Below are positions 7,339 to 16,063 of a stretch of 34,788 nucleotides of DNA, one piece after another. Position 1 is the stretch's first letter. Each line of letters starts with the position of its first letter. The DNA is from an uncultured Caryophanales bacterium (GTDB lineage: Bacteria; Bacillota_I; Bacilli_A; RFN20; CAG-449). Under the pieces are notes generated by a model that was not told where the DNA came from, did no database searches, and saw only the letters and a list, made by a program, of their open reading frames with translations. The stretch covers positions 1-34,788 of the forward strand of contig CAMEOO010000010.1 of the NCBI GenBank assembly GCA_945929875.1. The letters run 5' to 3'. The translations under genes and the position numbers were made by a program.

Positions 7339-8754
7339 ATGAAAAAACAATTATTACCATTATTAGTTTTAGCAACAACCTTAGTTGGTTTAGTAGGTTG
7401 TTCTGGAAAAAATGATAATCCATCTAGTGAACCAGATAAACCATCTGATTCTACTCCAACTGAACCAGTAAAACCTGCTGCAAATGCAAAAACAGCAGAA
7501 AAAGTTGCATATGCTTCTACAAGAACATATGAAGAATTAGTTGAACTTTCTAGAGAAGAAATGACTGGTGCAACTGATACATTTAAAGTATTAGGTTTAA
7601 CATCAATGTTAAAGAAAGCTGTTGAACAATTAATCGAAAAATACGATTTCTTAACTGCAGATAATATTTACGTTAATAACGGTTACAAAGATTATACTTT
7701 ATTAACTGCATTAGAACCAGCTGCAAATACTTACGTTGCTGACTTTGCATTAACTCAAGACGAAAGATCAATTGCTGATTATCAAGAAACAGGTATTCTA
7801 CATAACTTCGTTCCAAGCGATTATGCAGAATTAGGATTATCTGAAGATGATATTTCTCCACTAAAAGGTATTCACTTCAATAAGATTTTCTGGACAAACA
7901 CTAATTTTGAAACAGTTACTGGAAAGAAATTGTATAACATTTGGCAAGTAGCTGGTACTGAAGCAGATGCTGATCACTTAGCAAAAGTATCATTCCAATC
8001 ACCAGTTACAGAACAAATCAATATGTCTTTCTTACTAAGTTGTTATGCTGATGAAAACCAAGCAAGAATTGAAACAGCATATAAGGACTATTATGGAAAA
8101 GATTGGGCAAGTGATAAATATGCTTCTGCTGGTGAACAATGGGTAACTGAATTTGTTAAGAATATTAGTAGAGTTCACCCTTCTGATGGAACTGCAATGA
8201 AAGAAACTCAATTAAAAGATGACTGGAAAGAAGGATATGTTTACTTTGGTGCTTATTCTAAGATGAAAGATGCTGCTGGAAAATACTATGCAGTACCTGG
8301 ACAAGATACAGATCCAATCTTAAAAGATTTAGTTATTGCTGAAGGAGACAACGCTAATAAAGTTAACGCAATGGCTACAGTTAAATGGGATTGGGAAATC
8401 AACGGATTTAACGGTTACTTCTATACAATGGATTCTCAAATCGTCAATAATGCAAAATTCCCATATACTGCTTGCTTATTTGCTCGTTACTTATTAGAAC
8501 CAGAATTCTATTCTAAGACTGCTTACTCTTCATCTACTCCAAATGCTGATGGAACAAAAGGTAATCAATATGGTTACTATTATCCAGGAAAAATGGATGC
8601 ATATGGAACAGAAGGAGCAAAAGTAGTTACTAACTCATTTGACTGGACAAAGACAAAATGGAAAGAAGTTTCTTTAGTTGAAGATTTCGATTATCTTGCA
8701 ACAGTTAAATTTGCAAAGATCACTTCAATCCAAGCAATGTTTGCAAACAAATAG
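7339..8754 (+). CDS. Lipoprotein, probable ABC substrate-binding protein
   Basis: The start at 7339 has SD GGGAGG; an in-frame ATG at 7288 would place a non-signal extension in front. The 471-residue product has a lipoprotein signal with lipobox VGLVGC (Cys21), then a Ser/Pro/Asp-rich linker and a mature domain of about 420 residues rich in Tyr, Trp and Asp. I did not recognise the binding-protein subfamily. The role is inferred from the promoter-proximal position before a permease and an ATPase, the lipid anchor and the size. It would capture the substrate outside the membrane. The gene has its own strong, cre-controlled promoter and is followed by a stable hairpin, which fits the usual excess of binding protein over the membrane parts. 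Confidence 0.75.
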   Translation: MKKQLLPLLVLATTLVGLVGCSGKNDNPSSEPDKPSDSTPTEPVKPAANAKTAEKVAYASTRTYEELVELSREEMTGATDTFKVLGLTSMLKKAVEQLIEKYDFLTADNIYVNNGYKDYTLLTALEPAANTYVADFALTQDERSIADYQETGILHNFVPSDYAELGLSEDDISPLKGIHFNKIFWTNTNFETVTGKKLYNIWQVAGTEADADHLAKVSFQSPVTEQINMSFLLSCYADENQARIETAYKDYYGKDWASDKYASAGEQWVTEFVKNISRVHPSDGTAMKETQLKDDWKEGYVYFGAYSKMKDAAGKYYAVPGQDTDPILKDLVIAEGDNANKVNAMATVKWDWEINGFNGYFYTMDSQIVNNAKFPYTACLFARYLLEPEFYSKTAYSSSTPNADGTKGNQYGYYYPGKMDAYGTEGAKVVTNSFDWTKTKWKEVSLVEDFDYLATVKFAKITSIQAMFANK

Positions 8755-8785
8755 TTAATTATAAAATTATTTAACGATTAATTAG

Positions 8786-8813
8786 TTGGAAGGATTACGA
8801 TTAATCCTTCCAA
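8786..8813 (+). terminator. Intercistronic hairpin after the binding-protein gene
   Basis: TTGGAAGGATTA (8786-8797) pairs perfectly with TAATCCTTCCAA (8802-8813) around a tetraloop, followed by only a weak T-rich tail. It is likely a leaky terminator or 3'-stabilising stem that lowers permease expression relative to the lipoprotein. Confidence 0.65.
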
Positions 8814-8836
8814 TTTATTTATAGGAAGGAGCTTAT

Positions 8837-11032
8837 ATGATAGAAGCAATTAAACAAAAAGAAGCATTGATCAAGTCTCTTTCTAGTCAAAAAGATATTT
8901 TTAATAAGATAAGAAAATATTCTGCTTTAGGCTTAGTAGTTAGTTTGATTTTAGCTTTTATCTTCATGTTTGTCCTTAGACCTCTTGGTACAGGATTATT
9001 CATATTGACATTAGTTATAGTCGTGGCAGTTGGTGTTTTATCATTGCTAGACTATATTTGGAAGTGTCGAATTAAAGGTGCGGAAGACTCTCATCGTAGA
9101 TTAATTTACGATTTTGAACATCCTGATCATCCTTTAGTAGATGAAAAGGTAAACATAGTTAGAAAGGCACTTAATTCTGTTAAGAATTTCTTTTCAAAAC
9201 CATCTAATATTATCGTTTTCGTCTTTGCAATTGTCTTATCGATAATGGTTTTATTTCCATTAGGTAAATTATTCTTAAATACCTTTCAAGTAGGAACTAG
9301 AGATGAAACAAGATTAATTAATGAAGAATGGGGTACTAGTTTATCAATGGGCGATTGGACCTTATTAAACTGGCCAATGCTTTTATTCCCAAAATCAAAA
9401 GATTATGCTAGCTGGTCTCTTTCATTTTTCTGGAAACCATTAGGTAATTCGGTAGCTATGTCTCTACTAGCTTGTACAATCGCAGTTGTATTTGGTGGAG
9501 CATTTGCTTGGTTAATTACAAGAAGTAATATCCCTTGCAAAAAATTTATTTCTACAGTATTTATCTTCCCTTACATCATGCCTTCTTGGTCTTTAGCGAT
9601 GTTCTGGGAAAACTTCTTTAAAAACAGTGCAAGTGCACAATCTCCAGGCGTAGGTATGCTTCAATCTATGACTAGATGGATGACCGCAAGTGGAGTAGGA
9701 ATTTGCGCACCAGAATGGTTAATATATGGCCTTATTCCTACTGCTATATGTCTTGGCATGCACTATGCACCATTTGCTTACATTTTAATCGGTGGTATCT
9801 TAAGGAACATGGACGCTAACCTTGAAGAAGCTGCGACAATCTTAAAAGCAAGCAAATTTAAGATTTTAAGAAGAATTACTCTTCCAATTGTTGCTCCAGC
9901 GATGATTTCAACAATCTTACTTGTCTTTTCAAGCTCATTGTCTACATTCACTGTTCCAGACAAATTAAGATTCTCTTCAATTTCAATTACCTTAAGATCG
10001 TTATTATCAACAGCTGGCTTTAAGAGAATGGGTTATGTTGTTGCTGTAATTTTAATGATTTTCTCAATCTTAATCTTAACATTAAATAACTGGTTTACTA
10101 AGAGTAGAAGAAACTTTACTACCGTCAGTGGCAAGTCAGGCCAAATCACTAAAACCGATCTTAAAAAGGCAAAATGGCCTATTGCTGTATTTGCAATTAT
10201 TCTAGTTATTTTTACTTCTATAGTTCCACTTCTTTCGTTCGTATTAGAATCACTTGAAGAAAATAGCGGTGACTTAAGTACTCTTACACTTAAGTATTGG
10301 ACGTCAAGTCAACAATTTGACTCTTTCATCGCTTCAAAGAATATATCTACTCAAGGTGTATTCCATAACTCAGCAATTTGGGGAGCATTTGGAAGAAGCA
10401 TTATCGTTGCAGTATTCGTCGCTTTAATTGCTGGTACATGTGGTATTCTAATTGGTTATGCAGTTAGTAAAAATAGAAGAGGGAAACTAGCAAACTTTGT
10501 TTCTAGCGTTGCTTTCCTTCCTTACTTAATTCCAGCTCTATCATTTGGAGCGGTCTATTACAGTTTAATCAAGATTCCAGCCTTCTCATTCTTAGATATT
10601 TCTACAACTACTAAACAAGCTTCAGCGGTTGGTATTTGTATAATCATCGGTATGGTTAAGTTCTTACCATTTGCTTCAAGAACTGGAACAAATGCGATGC
10701 TTCAAGTATCTGGAGAAATTGAAGAAGCGGCAGTTATTACTGGTTGCCCATGGCATAAACGTATGACAAGAATCTTATTCCCAATTCAAAAATCAAGTTT
10801 CATAAGTGGATATCTACTTCCATTTATCTCTTGTATGAGGGAATACACATTGTTTATTCTAGTCACTAGTGAAGTAACCTTAATTACTAACGTACTACAA
10901 TACTTCACAAAGAATGGATTAGGACAATTAGCTAACGCTATAAACTTATTAATCGTAGTGTTTGTTATCGGCGCGAATTTCTTAGTTAATAAACTAACAG
11001 GCGCATCAATTGATAAAGGAATTGGAGGATAG
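8837..11032 (+). CDS. Fused double-domain ABC transporter permease
   Basis: The 731-residue protein carries two binding-protein-dependent permease domains in one chain. Each has an EAA loop: LEEAATILKASKFKILRR near residue 329 and IEEAAVITGCPWHKR near 628. These loops contact the ATPase. An N-terminal region with two membrane segments (about 31-75) and another near 125-148 precedes the first domain. The architecture is that of FbpB/SfuB/AfuB proteins, annotated as iron(III) permeases; some, such as AfuB, carry hexose phosphates. SD GGAAGGAG supports the start. The stop codon region GGAGGATAG doubles as the SD of the next gene. Confidence 0.85.
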   Translation: MIEAIKQKEALIKSLSSQKDIFNKIRKYSALGLVVSLILAFIFMFVLRPLGTGLFILTLVIVVAVGVLSLLDYIWKCRIKGAEDSHRRLIYDFEHPDHPLVDEKVNIVRKALNSVKNFFSKPSNIIVFVFAIVLSIMVLFPLGKLFLNTFQVGTRDETRLINEEWGTSLSMGDWTLLNWPMLLFPKSKDYASWSLSFFWKPLGNSVAMSLLACTIAVVFGGAFAWLITRSNIPCKKFISTVFIFPYIMPSWSLAMFWENFFKNSASAQSPGVGMLQSMTRWMTASGVGICAPEWLIYGLIPTAICLGMHYAPFAYILIGGILRNMDANLEEAATILKASKFKILRRITLPIVAPAMISTILLVFSSSLSTFTVPDKLRFSSISITLRSLLSTAGFKRMGYVVAVILMIFSILILTLNNWFTKSRRNFTTVSGKSGQITKTDLKKAKWPIAVFAIILVIFTSIVPLLSFVLESLEENSGDLSTLTLKYWTSSQQFDSFIASKNISTQGVFHNSAIWGAFGRSIIVAVFVALIAGTCGILIGYAVSKNRRGKLANFVSSVAFLPYLIPALSFGAVYYSLIKIPAFSFLDISTTTKQASAVGICIIIGMVKFLPFASRTGTNAMLQVSGEIEEAAVITGCPWHKRMTRILFPIQKSSFISGYLLPFISCMREYTLFILVTSEVTLITNVLQYFTKNGLGQLANAINLLIVVFVIGANFLVNKLTGASIDKGIGG

Positions 11033-11037
11033 AAAAA

Positions 11038-12150
11038 ATGCCAAGAATTGAATTAATAAATGTTTCAAAAAGATGGGGAAGCTTCGTCGGTGTCGATCAT
11101 TTAAATCTAGTTATTGAAGATAATGAATTCATCACGCTACTTGGTCCATCAGGATGTGGAAAAACCACTACTCTTCGTATGATCGCGGGTCTTGAAACCC
11201 CTACTGAAGGTAAAATTATTATCGGTGACACCGTAGTTTTTGATTCCCAAGAAGGAATCAACTTATCTCCTGCAAAAAGAGATATTGGATTCTTATTCCA
11301 AAACTATGCTTTATGGCCACATATGACGGTTTATAAAAATATCGCTTTTGGTCTAGAAAATTTAAAATGGAAGAAAGAAGATATCGCAAATAGAGTAGAC
11401 GAAGTATGTAAAATGCTAAAAATCGAGCAATTTAAAGATCGTTACCCAGCAGAACTTTCTGGCGGTCAACAACAACGTGTAGCAATCGCTCGTACTTTAG
11501 CCCCTAATCCAAAAGTATTATTTATGGATGAACCTCTTTCTAACCTCGATGCAAAATTAAGAGGAGAAATGAGAACCGAATTAAAAAGATTACATAAAGA
11601 TACAGGTTCAACATTTGTTTACGTTACCCACGATCAATTAGAAGCTATGACTTTAGCTACTAGAATTTGTTTAATCGAAACTGGTGTACTTCAACAATAC
11701 GATCCACCTCTTACGGTTTATAATCGTCCAGCAAATCTATTCGTTGCTGACTTTGTTGGTAATCCAACTATGAACTTCATTAAGTCAAAAGCAGTTATTT
11801 TAGACCCAAGAACAGTAGATTTAGACGTCTATGGTGTCAAAGTAAGATTCCACGCTGAACAAGATGTTCAATTAAACAGTGAAGATGTCGTTTTAGGTAT
11901 TAGACCAGAATTCTTAGATATCAATAAAAAAGGTAAGATTCAAGGTAGAGCCTTCGCAGCTCTTCCAGCAGGTATGGAAACAACTGTTAAAATTGAATTA
12001 GGTGGAAATTTGTTATCCAGCGTTAAATTCGGCGCGGTTAACTATAAGACTGATGAAACAATTCACTTTGATATTGTAGGAGACGGCATCATTTTGTTTG
12101 ATGCGTTGTCTAAGAGAAATGTTTCCTTAGGCAGTGTTGAAATTTTATAA
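11038..12150 (+). CDS. ABC transporter ATP-binding protein (UgpC/MsmX or FbpC type)
   Basis: The 370-residue ATPase has Walker A GPSGCGKTT (36-44), Q-loop Q88, signature LSGGQ (140-144), Walker B with DE at 164-165 and switch H198. After residue 230 comes PANLFVADFVGNPTMNF and a C-terminal TOBE-type region, as in sugar-type (UgpC/MsmX) and Fbp-type ATPases. The motif set is complete, so it should be active. It lies 5 bp after the permease stop and ends at a strong terminator, closing a three-gene operon. The substrate is not identifiable from the ATPase. Confidence 0.92.
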   Translation: MPRIELINVSKRWGSFVGVDHLNLVIEDNEFITLLGPSGCGKTTTLRMIAGLETPTEGKIIIGDTVVFDSQEGINLSPAKRDIGFLFQNYALWPHMTVYKNIAFGLENLKWKKEDIANRVDEVCKMLKIEQFKDRYPAELSGGQQQRVAIARTLAPNPKVLFMDEPLSNLDAKLRGEMRTELKRLHKDTGSTFVYVTHDQLEAMTLATRICLIETGVLQQYDPPLTVYNRPANLFVADFVGNPTMNFIKSKAVILDPRTVDLDVYGVKVRFHAEQDVQLNSEDVVLGIRPEFLDINKKGKIQGRAFAALPAGMETTVKIELGGNLLSSVKFGAVNYKTDETIHFDIVGDGIILFDALSKRNVSLGSVEIL

Positions 12151-12168
12151 AATCAAAGTAAATAGAAG

Positions 12169-12195
12169 AGGGATGTTTATCACATCCCTTTTTTA
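12169..12195 (+). terminator. Terminator of the ABC importer operon
   Basis: AGGGATGT (12169-12176) pairs with ACATCCCT (12182-12189) around a 5-nt loop, followed by a T run. Confidence 0.88.
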
Positions 12196-12233
12196 TGTTA
12201 AATTTATAAGTGATAGAAATTAGGAGTAAAACG

Positions 12234-13022
12234 ATGAACGTATTAATTACCGGAGCTAGTTCAGGAATTGGGAAAGCACTTAGTGATATATTTTTAGAAA
12301 ATAACTATCAAGTTTATGCAATTGATATATCTGACATTGATAAAAAAGATAATCTAGTATCTTTTAAAGGAGATATAAGGGATAAAGAGTTTCTATTGAA
12401 GATAAAAGAAGAACTCATTACACAAAATGTTCAACTAGATTATATTGTTAATGTCGCTGGAGTTCATATGATGGCAAGTTTAGTGGAAAGTGACTTTGAT
12501 AAAATGAAAAGGCTCATCGATATTAATTTAACTGGTACGATGCTTGTCAATCACACTTTTCATAACCAATTAAAAGAAAAAGGAAGAATAGTAATTGTAA
12601 CTAGCGAGGTGGCTTCATTTGATCCAATGCCATTTAATGGTCTTTACAATGTTTCTAAGACGGCACTAGATACCTACGCTCAAGCTTTGAGACAAGAATT
12701 AAATTTACTTGGACAAAAAGTAATAACTTTTAGACCAGGAGCAGTTCAAACCCCTCTTTGTTCTTCATCTTTAACTGGTACTCAAAATTTAGTGGACTCT
12801 ACAGTTTTATATAAAAAGCAAGCGGGCAAGTTTTTAAAATTTGTCAAAAAATTCATGGGTAAACCTCTTCCTCCAGAAAGGATGGCAAAATTCATCTTTA
12901 AAAAGTCAGTGAAAAAACACCCTAGACTTATTTATAAAAAACATCAAAATATCGGACTAGTATTACTAAACATTCTTCCTAAAAGATGGCAGTGTGGTAT
13001 TATCAAACTTCTTTTAAAATAA
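12234..13022 (+). CDS. Short-chain dehydrogenase/reductase (SDR)
   Basis: The 262-residue protein is a classical SDR oxidoreductase with a Rossmann fold: cofactor motif TGASSGIG (6-13), an acidic residue after beta-2 (DISDID) that favours NAD over NADP, the NVAG motif, and catalytic YNVSK with an upstream TSEV serine. The substrate is unknown. The start at 12234 follows SD TAGGAG; a GTG at 12210 lies upstream of that SD and is not favoured. The C-terminus extends beyond the core with a basic tail (residues about 195-262) that may touch the membrane. It stands alone between terminators and converges with the EamA gene. Confidence 0.85.
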   Translation: MNVLITGASSGIGKALSDIFLENNYQVYAIDISDIDKKDNLVSFKGDIRDKEFLLKIKEELITQNVQLDYIVNVAGVHMMASLVESDFDKMKRLIDINLTGTMLVNHTFHNQLKEKGRIVIVTSEVASFDPMPFNGLYNVSKTALDTYAQALRQELNLLGQKVITFRPGAVQTPLCSSSLTGTQNLVDSTVLYKKQAGKFLKFVKKFMGKPLPPERMAKFIFKKSVKKHPRLIYKKHQNIGLVLLNILPKRWQCGIIKLLLK

Positions 13023-13025
13023 CAA

Positions 13026-13919
13026 TTATAGACTAAAAATAATTATTATAACGATACCTAAAGTCAATGTTGCTAAGCCAATAATTGACTTTTTATTAAA
13101 CTTTTCTTTCAACACAATAAAAGAAAATAACATAGTTAATAGAATGGAAAGTTTACCGATGGAATTGACTGCAATTGGATTTACACCAACCATATTTAAA
13201 GAGTAATATTCAAAAAGCCAAGCTCCTCCAGTGGCAAGACCTGATAAAATCAAAAACAACCAATTAGTTTTGTTAATCTTATTAACTCCTTGATAATCTT
13301 TTCTAAAAATAACAATTAAGCTAGAGAAGATAAAAACGATGATAGTTCTTATTAAAGTTCCTAGATTTGATGAAATTCCCTTTAATCCCATTTTTACAAA
13401 TAAAGAAACTAGACTTGCAAAAACCGCAGATAAAATGGCATAAATTAACCATTTTTTTGACTTTTCTTCCGTATCTTCCTTTTTACCAATCATTAGTATT
13501 GTTCCAATTAACATTAAGATATTTGATAAAATAATCATTACGATTGTTAATGGATCACCATTTTTAGTCGTGTCTTGAAAAAAGAAAATCATGAAGAGGA
13601 TGCTAGTTAAAATAAAACTAGATTTATCAATAGGAGCAATTTTATTGATATTTCCTAACGAGATAGCTTTATAATAGCATAGCCAAGAACAACCAGTAGC
13701 AAGTCCTGATAGAACTAAGAATACCCAATTGTGTATATCTAAATCTTTAAAGCTAGAGAATCCATTTGTTAAAAAGCAAACAACAATCGAACAAAATATA
13801 ACTATTAACGTTCTAAAGCAAGTTGCAAAATTAGAATTGACATTCTTGATGCCAATTTTAGCAAATATCGTTGTTAACGAAGTGCATAAAGCCGCAAAAA
13901 GGGAAAAAGCTAACCACAT
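13026..13919 (-). CDS. EamA/DMT-family transporter
   Basis: The 297-residue protein has about ten membrane segments in two homologous halves of five. Internal similarity is visible: RTLIVIFCSI against RTIIVFIFSS, and NWVFLVLSGLATGCSW against NWLFLILSGLATGGAW. This is the drug/metabolite transporter (EamA) layout, used for metabolite or amino acid export or uptake. The start has SD GAAGG. Only 3 bp separate its stop from that of the convergent SDR gene. The substrate cannot be inferred. Confidence 0.88.
   Translation of the reverse strand: MWLAFSLFAALCTSLTTIFAKIGIKNVNSNFATCFRTLIVIFCSIVVCFLTNGFSSFKDLDIHNWVFLVLSGLATGCSWLCYYKAISLGNINKIAPIDKSSFILTSILFMIFFFQDTTKNGDPLTIVMIILSNILMLIGTILMIGKKEDTEEKSKKWLIYAILSAVFASLVSLFVKMGLKGISSNLGTLIRTIIVFIFSSLIVIFRKDYQGVNKINKTNWLFLILSGLATGGAWLFEYYSLNMVGVNPIAVNSIGKLSILLTMLFSFIVLKEKFNKKSIIGLATLTLGIVIIIIFSL
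13061..13094 (+). terminator. Probable SDR terminator inside the EamA coding sequence
   Basis: AAGTCAAT (13061-13068) pairs with ATTGACTT (13084-13091) around a 15-nt loop and runs into TTTT. It lies 39 bp past the SDR stop, inside the convergent EamA gene. Confidence 0.5.
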
Positions 13920-14043
13920 AAATAATACCTTCTTTTTTAAGTTTACACTAAGACAATTTTAATGTATATATAAATATCATTTTTACATTTCTACCTTGAT
14001 AAATTTTTAAAAATAAGTTATACATATATGTAGGAGAAAAAAT

Positions 14044-14487
14044 ATGTTTTTATTAAGTTTTAAAGGCTTTTTAGAAGGCTATGAATCAATACTTGAAAAT
14101 ATTGCAAGCTTTGCGGTTATCACTCTAGAATTGATAGGTATCATTGTAATTATTATTGGAGCGTTTAAGTCAATAGCTTTTAATTTTTCTAAATTGATTA
14201 GTAAAAATCATCATAATATTAGAATTGATTTGGGTCAATCTCTTGCTCTAGGTCTTGAATTTAAGATGGGTGCAGAGATTATCAAAACGGTTCTAGTTAG
14301 AGATCTTCAAGAACTTCTAGTTTTAGCGTTTATCATCGCTCTTAGAGCTGGACTTGCCGTTTTAATCCATTGGGAGATTAAACTTGAGAAAAAAGAAGCT
14401 AGCGAAGAAAATTATTCTTTAGTTTCTCTTGGTAAAAATAAAGAGAAAAAGAAAGAAGAAAAAGTAGAAGAGAAAAAAGAAATGTAA
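14044..14487 (+). CDS. DUF1622 membrane protein
   Basis: The 147-residue protein has a first long membrane segment (about 20-42), a basic cytoplasmic loop, then the conserved DUF1622 block LGQSLALGLEFKMGAEIIKTVLVR (about 62-85). A second and a short third membrane segment end in LIHWEIKLEK. The C-terminus is a Lys/Glu-rich tail. Function of this family is unknown. SD AGGAG supports the start. A TTGATA (13996-14001) and TATACA (14019-14024) pair with 17-bp spacing could be its promoter. It ends at a strong terminator, so it is monocistronic. Confidence 0.82.
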   Translation: MFLLSFKGFLEGYESILENIASFAVITLELIGIIVIIIGAFKSIAFNFSKLISKNHHNIRIDLGQSLALGLEFKMGAEIIKTVLVRDLQELLVLAFIIALRAGLAVLIHWEIKLEKKEASEENYSLVSLGKNKEKKKEEKVEEKKEM

Positions 14488-14490
14488 AAT

Positions 14491-14523
14491 AATAATTTCC
14501 TAGTCTAGGAAATTATTTTTTTT
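14491..14523 (+). terminator. Terminator of the DUF1622 gene
   Basis: A perfect 12-bp stem, AATAATTTCCTA (14491-14502) with TAGGAAATTATT (14506-14517), has a 3-nt loop and a continuing T tract. Confidence 0.85.
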
Positions 14524-14583
14524 AAAGAATACTTAAAGGATAAGACTATTTTTTTATCAAAAAAAATGATAAGATGAAATTAA

Positions 14584-14613
14584 CTAATTCTTCAATATAA
14601 ATTGAAGGATTAG
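14584..14613 (+). promoter_or_regulatory. Hairpin directly before the VTC-domain gene
   Basis: CTAATTCTTCAAT (14584-14596) pairs with ATTGAAGGATTAG (14601-14613) with one G-U wobble and an ATAA loop. It ends 12 nt before the preferred start at 14626 and just upstream of the GGAG SD. No T tract follows, so it is unlikely to be a terminator. It could be a 5' stabiliser or a translational control element. Confidence 0.45.
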
Positions 14614-14625
14614 ATGGAGAAAGCA

Positions 14626-15336
14626 ATGAGTAAAGATGTATTTAAAAGAGTAGAGTATAAATATCTTCTTACTAATGAAGAATATAATTCATTAATAAAA
14701 ATTGTATTATTACATTTAGAAGAAGATCAATATGGCCCTACGACAATTCAAAGTTTATATTTTGATACACCTAGTAATCGCTTAATTAGAAATTCATTAG
14801 ATAAACCTCTTTACAAAGAGAAAATTAGATTGAGAAGCTATGGATTATCTAATCCTTCTTCAAATGTATTTCTAGAACTAAAAAAGAAATCTGAAGGGGT
14901 AGTTTTTAAAAGAAGAATCAAAATAAAAGAAGAAGAAGCCTTTGATTTTATTCTTCACAATAAGAAACCTAATGAGAATCAGATTACCAAAGAAATCGAA
15001 TACTTCATTTCTTTCTATCAAGATCTAAAACCATCGTTTTTAATTCTTTACGATCGAGGTGCATATCTTGAAAAACATACTACCTTAAGAATTACTTTCG
15101 ATCAAAATATCAGATATCGAAAAGAAAATTTAAATTTACATACTTCTTTAGAAGGAACTTTAATCCCCATCATAAAAGATAAAGTTCTAATGGAAGTAAA
15201 AACTGACAGCGCTTTACCTTTATGGCTAGTTAGATTCTTAAATGCAAATAAAATTTATAAGACATCATTTTCAAAATATGGAGAAGCATATAAAGAAGAA
15301 ACATTAAAAAATAAACAGGAGGTATATAATGGATAA
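14626..15336 (+). CDS. VTC-domain protein, putative polyphosphate polymerase
   Basis: The 236-residue protein has the VTC catalytic-domain pattern: FKRVEYKY at the N-terminus, YFDTP, KIRLRSYG, FLELKKKSEGVVFKRR, and MEVKTDSALPLW near the C-terminus. In yeast Vtc4 this tunnel fold makes polyphosphate from ATP; many bacterial homologues are paired with a DUF4956 membrane protein, as here. The basic residues lining the tunnel appear present. The start at 14626 follows SD GGAG; an ATG at 14614 overlaps the hairpin. Its last 8 bp overlap the next gene, indicating translational coupling. Activity as a true polyphosphate polymerase is inferred. Confidence 0.85.
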   Translation: MSKDVFKRVEYKYLLTNEEYNSLIKIVLLHLEEDQYGPTTIQSLYFDTPSNRLIRNSLDKPLYKEKIRLRSYGLSNPSSNVFLELKKKSEGVVFKRRIKIKEEEAFDFILHNKKPNENQITKEIEYFISFYQDLKPSFLILYDRGAYLEKHTTLRITFDQNIRYRKENLNLHTSLEGTLIPIIKDKVLMEVKTDSALPLWLVRFLNANKIYKTSFSKYGEAYKEETLKNKQEVYNG

Positions 15337-16006
15337 GTTATTTCAATCGATATTTAGTGGAGGAATAGATGTATTATCTTTCCTTTTATGCATGTTAGTA
15401 TCTTTACTAACCGGCTTTATTTTAGCGTTCATGAGCTATTTTAATTCTAAATCTAGCAAAAGTTTCTATGTAACTACTGCGTTAATTCCTTCTGCTGTAG
15501 CAATGGTTATCGCTCTTGTTAACGGAAATATTGGCGTGGGAGTTGCTGTTGCAGGAGCCTTTGCTTTAGTAAGATTTAGATCTTCTCAAGGAAGCGCAAG
15601 AGAGATTTGTATCATCTTTATCGCTATGGCTTCAGGGCTTGCTTTTGGAATTGGATATCTTGCTTATGGAGTATTATTTGTTTTGATTTTAGGTAGCATG
15701 TTAATGATATTTCAAAGACTTCCTATTTGGGATAAAAACTCTTCTTCTAAAGAAAAAATATTAAAGATCACCATTCCAGAAGATTTAAATTATAGTGAAG
15801 TGTTTGATGAAGTATTAAAAAAATACACAAAAAAATACGAACTTGCAAAAGTTAAATCTACAAATCTTGGCAGCATGTTTAAATTACAATATAATATCGT
15901 TTTAAAAGATGTTAAAAAAGAAAAGGAGTTTCTTGACGAAATAAGATGTCGAAATGGAAATTTAGAAGTTTCTTTAGAAATATTAGATTTTCAAAATAAT
16001 TTATAG
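15329..16006 (+). CDS. DUF4956 membrane protein
   Basis: The 225-residue protein has an N-terminal half with about four membrane segments, including the conserved glycine-rich block AGAFALVRFRSSQGSAREI (about 87-105). The soluble C-terminal half of about 85 residues has a ferredoxin-like alternation. DUF4956 proteins are regular partners of VTC-domain proteins and may form the membrane part of a polyphosphate system. SD AGGAGG lies within the end of the VTC gene, and the two reading frames overlap. The CotH-type kinase often found in such loci is absent. Confidence 0.87.
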   Translation: MDKLFQSIFSGGIDVLSFLLCMLVSLLTGFILAFMSYFNSKSSKSFYVTTALIPSAVAMVIALVNGNIGVGVAVAGAFALVRFRSSQGSAREICIIFIAMASGLAFGIGYLAYGVLFVLILGSMLMIFQRLPIWDKNSSSKEKILKITIPEDLNYSEVFDEVLKKYTKKYELAKVKSTNLGSMFKLQYNIVLKDVKKEKEFLDEIRCRNGNLEVSLEILDFQNNL

Positions 16007-16018
16007 ATAATTTGTTTA

Positions 16019-16047
16019 TTTACATAAAACTAATTGATTAATATAAT
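16019..16047 (+). promoter_or_regulatory. Promoter of the SHOCT-like membrane protein gene
   Basis: TTTACA (16019-16024) and TATAAT (16042-16047) have a 17-bp spacer. The start near 16054 leaves a leader of only about 10 nt before the ATG at 16064, so the GGGGTG SD lies at the very 5' end. Confidence 0.7.
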
Positions 16048-16063
16048 GAAATGGGGTGAAAAA

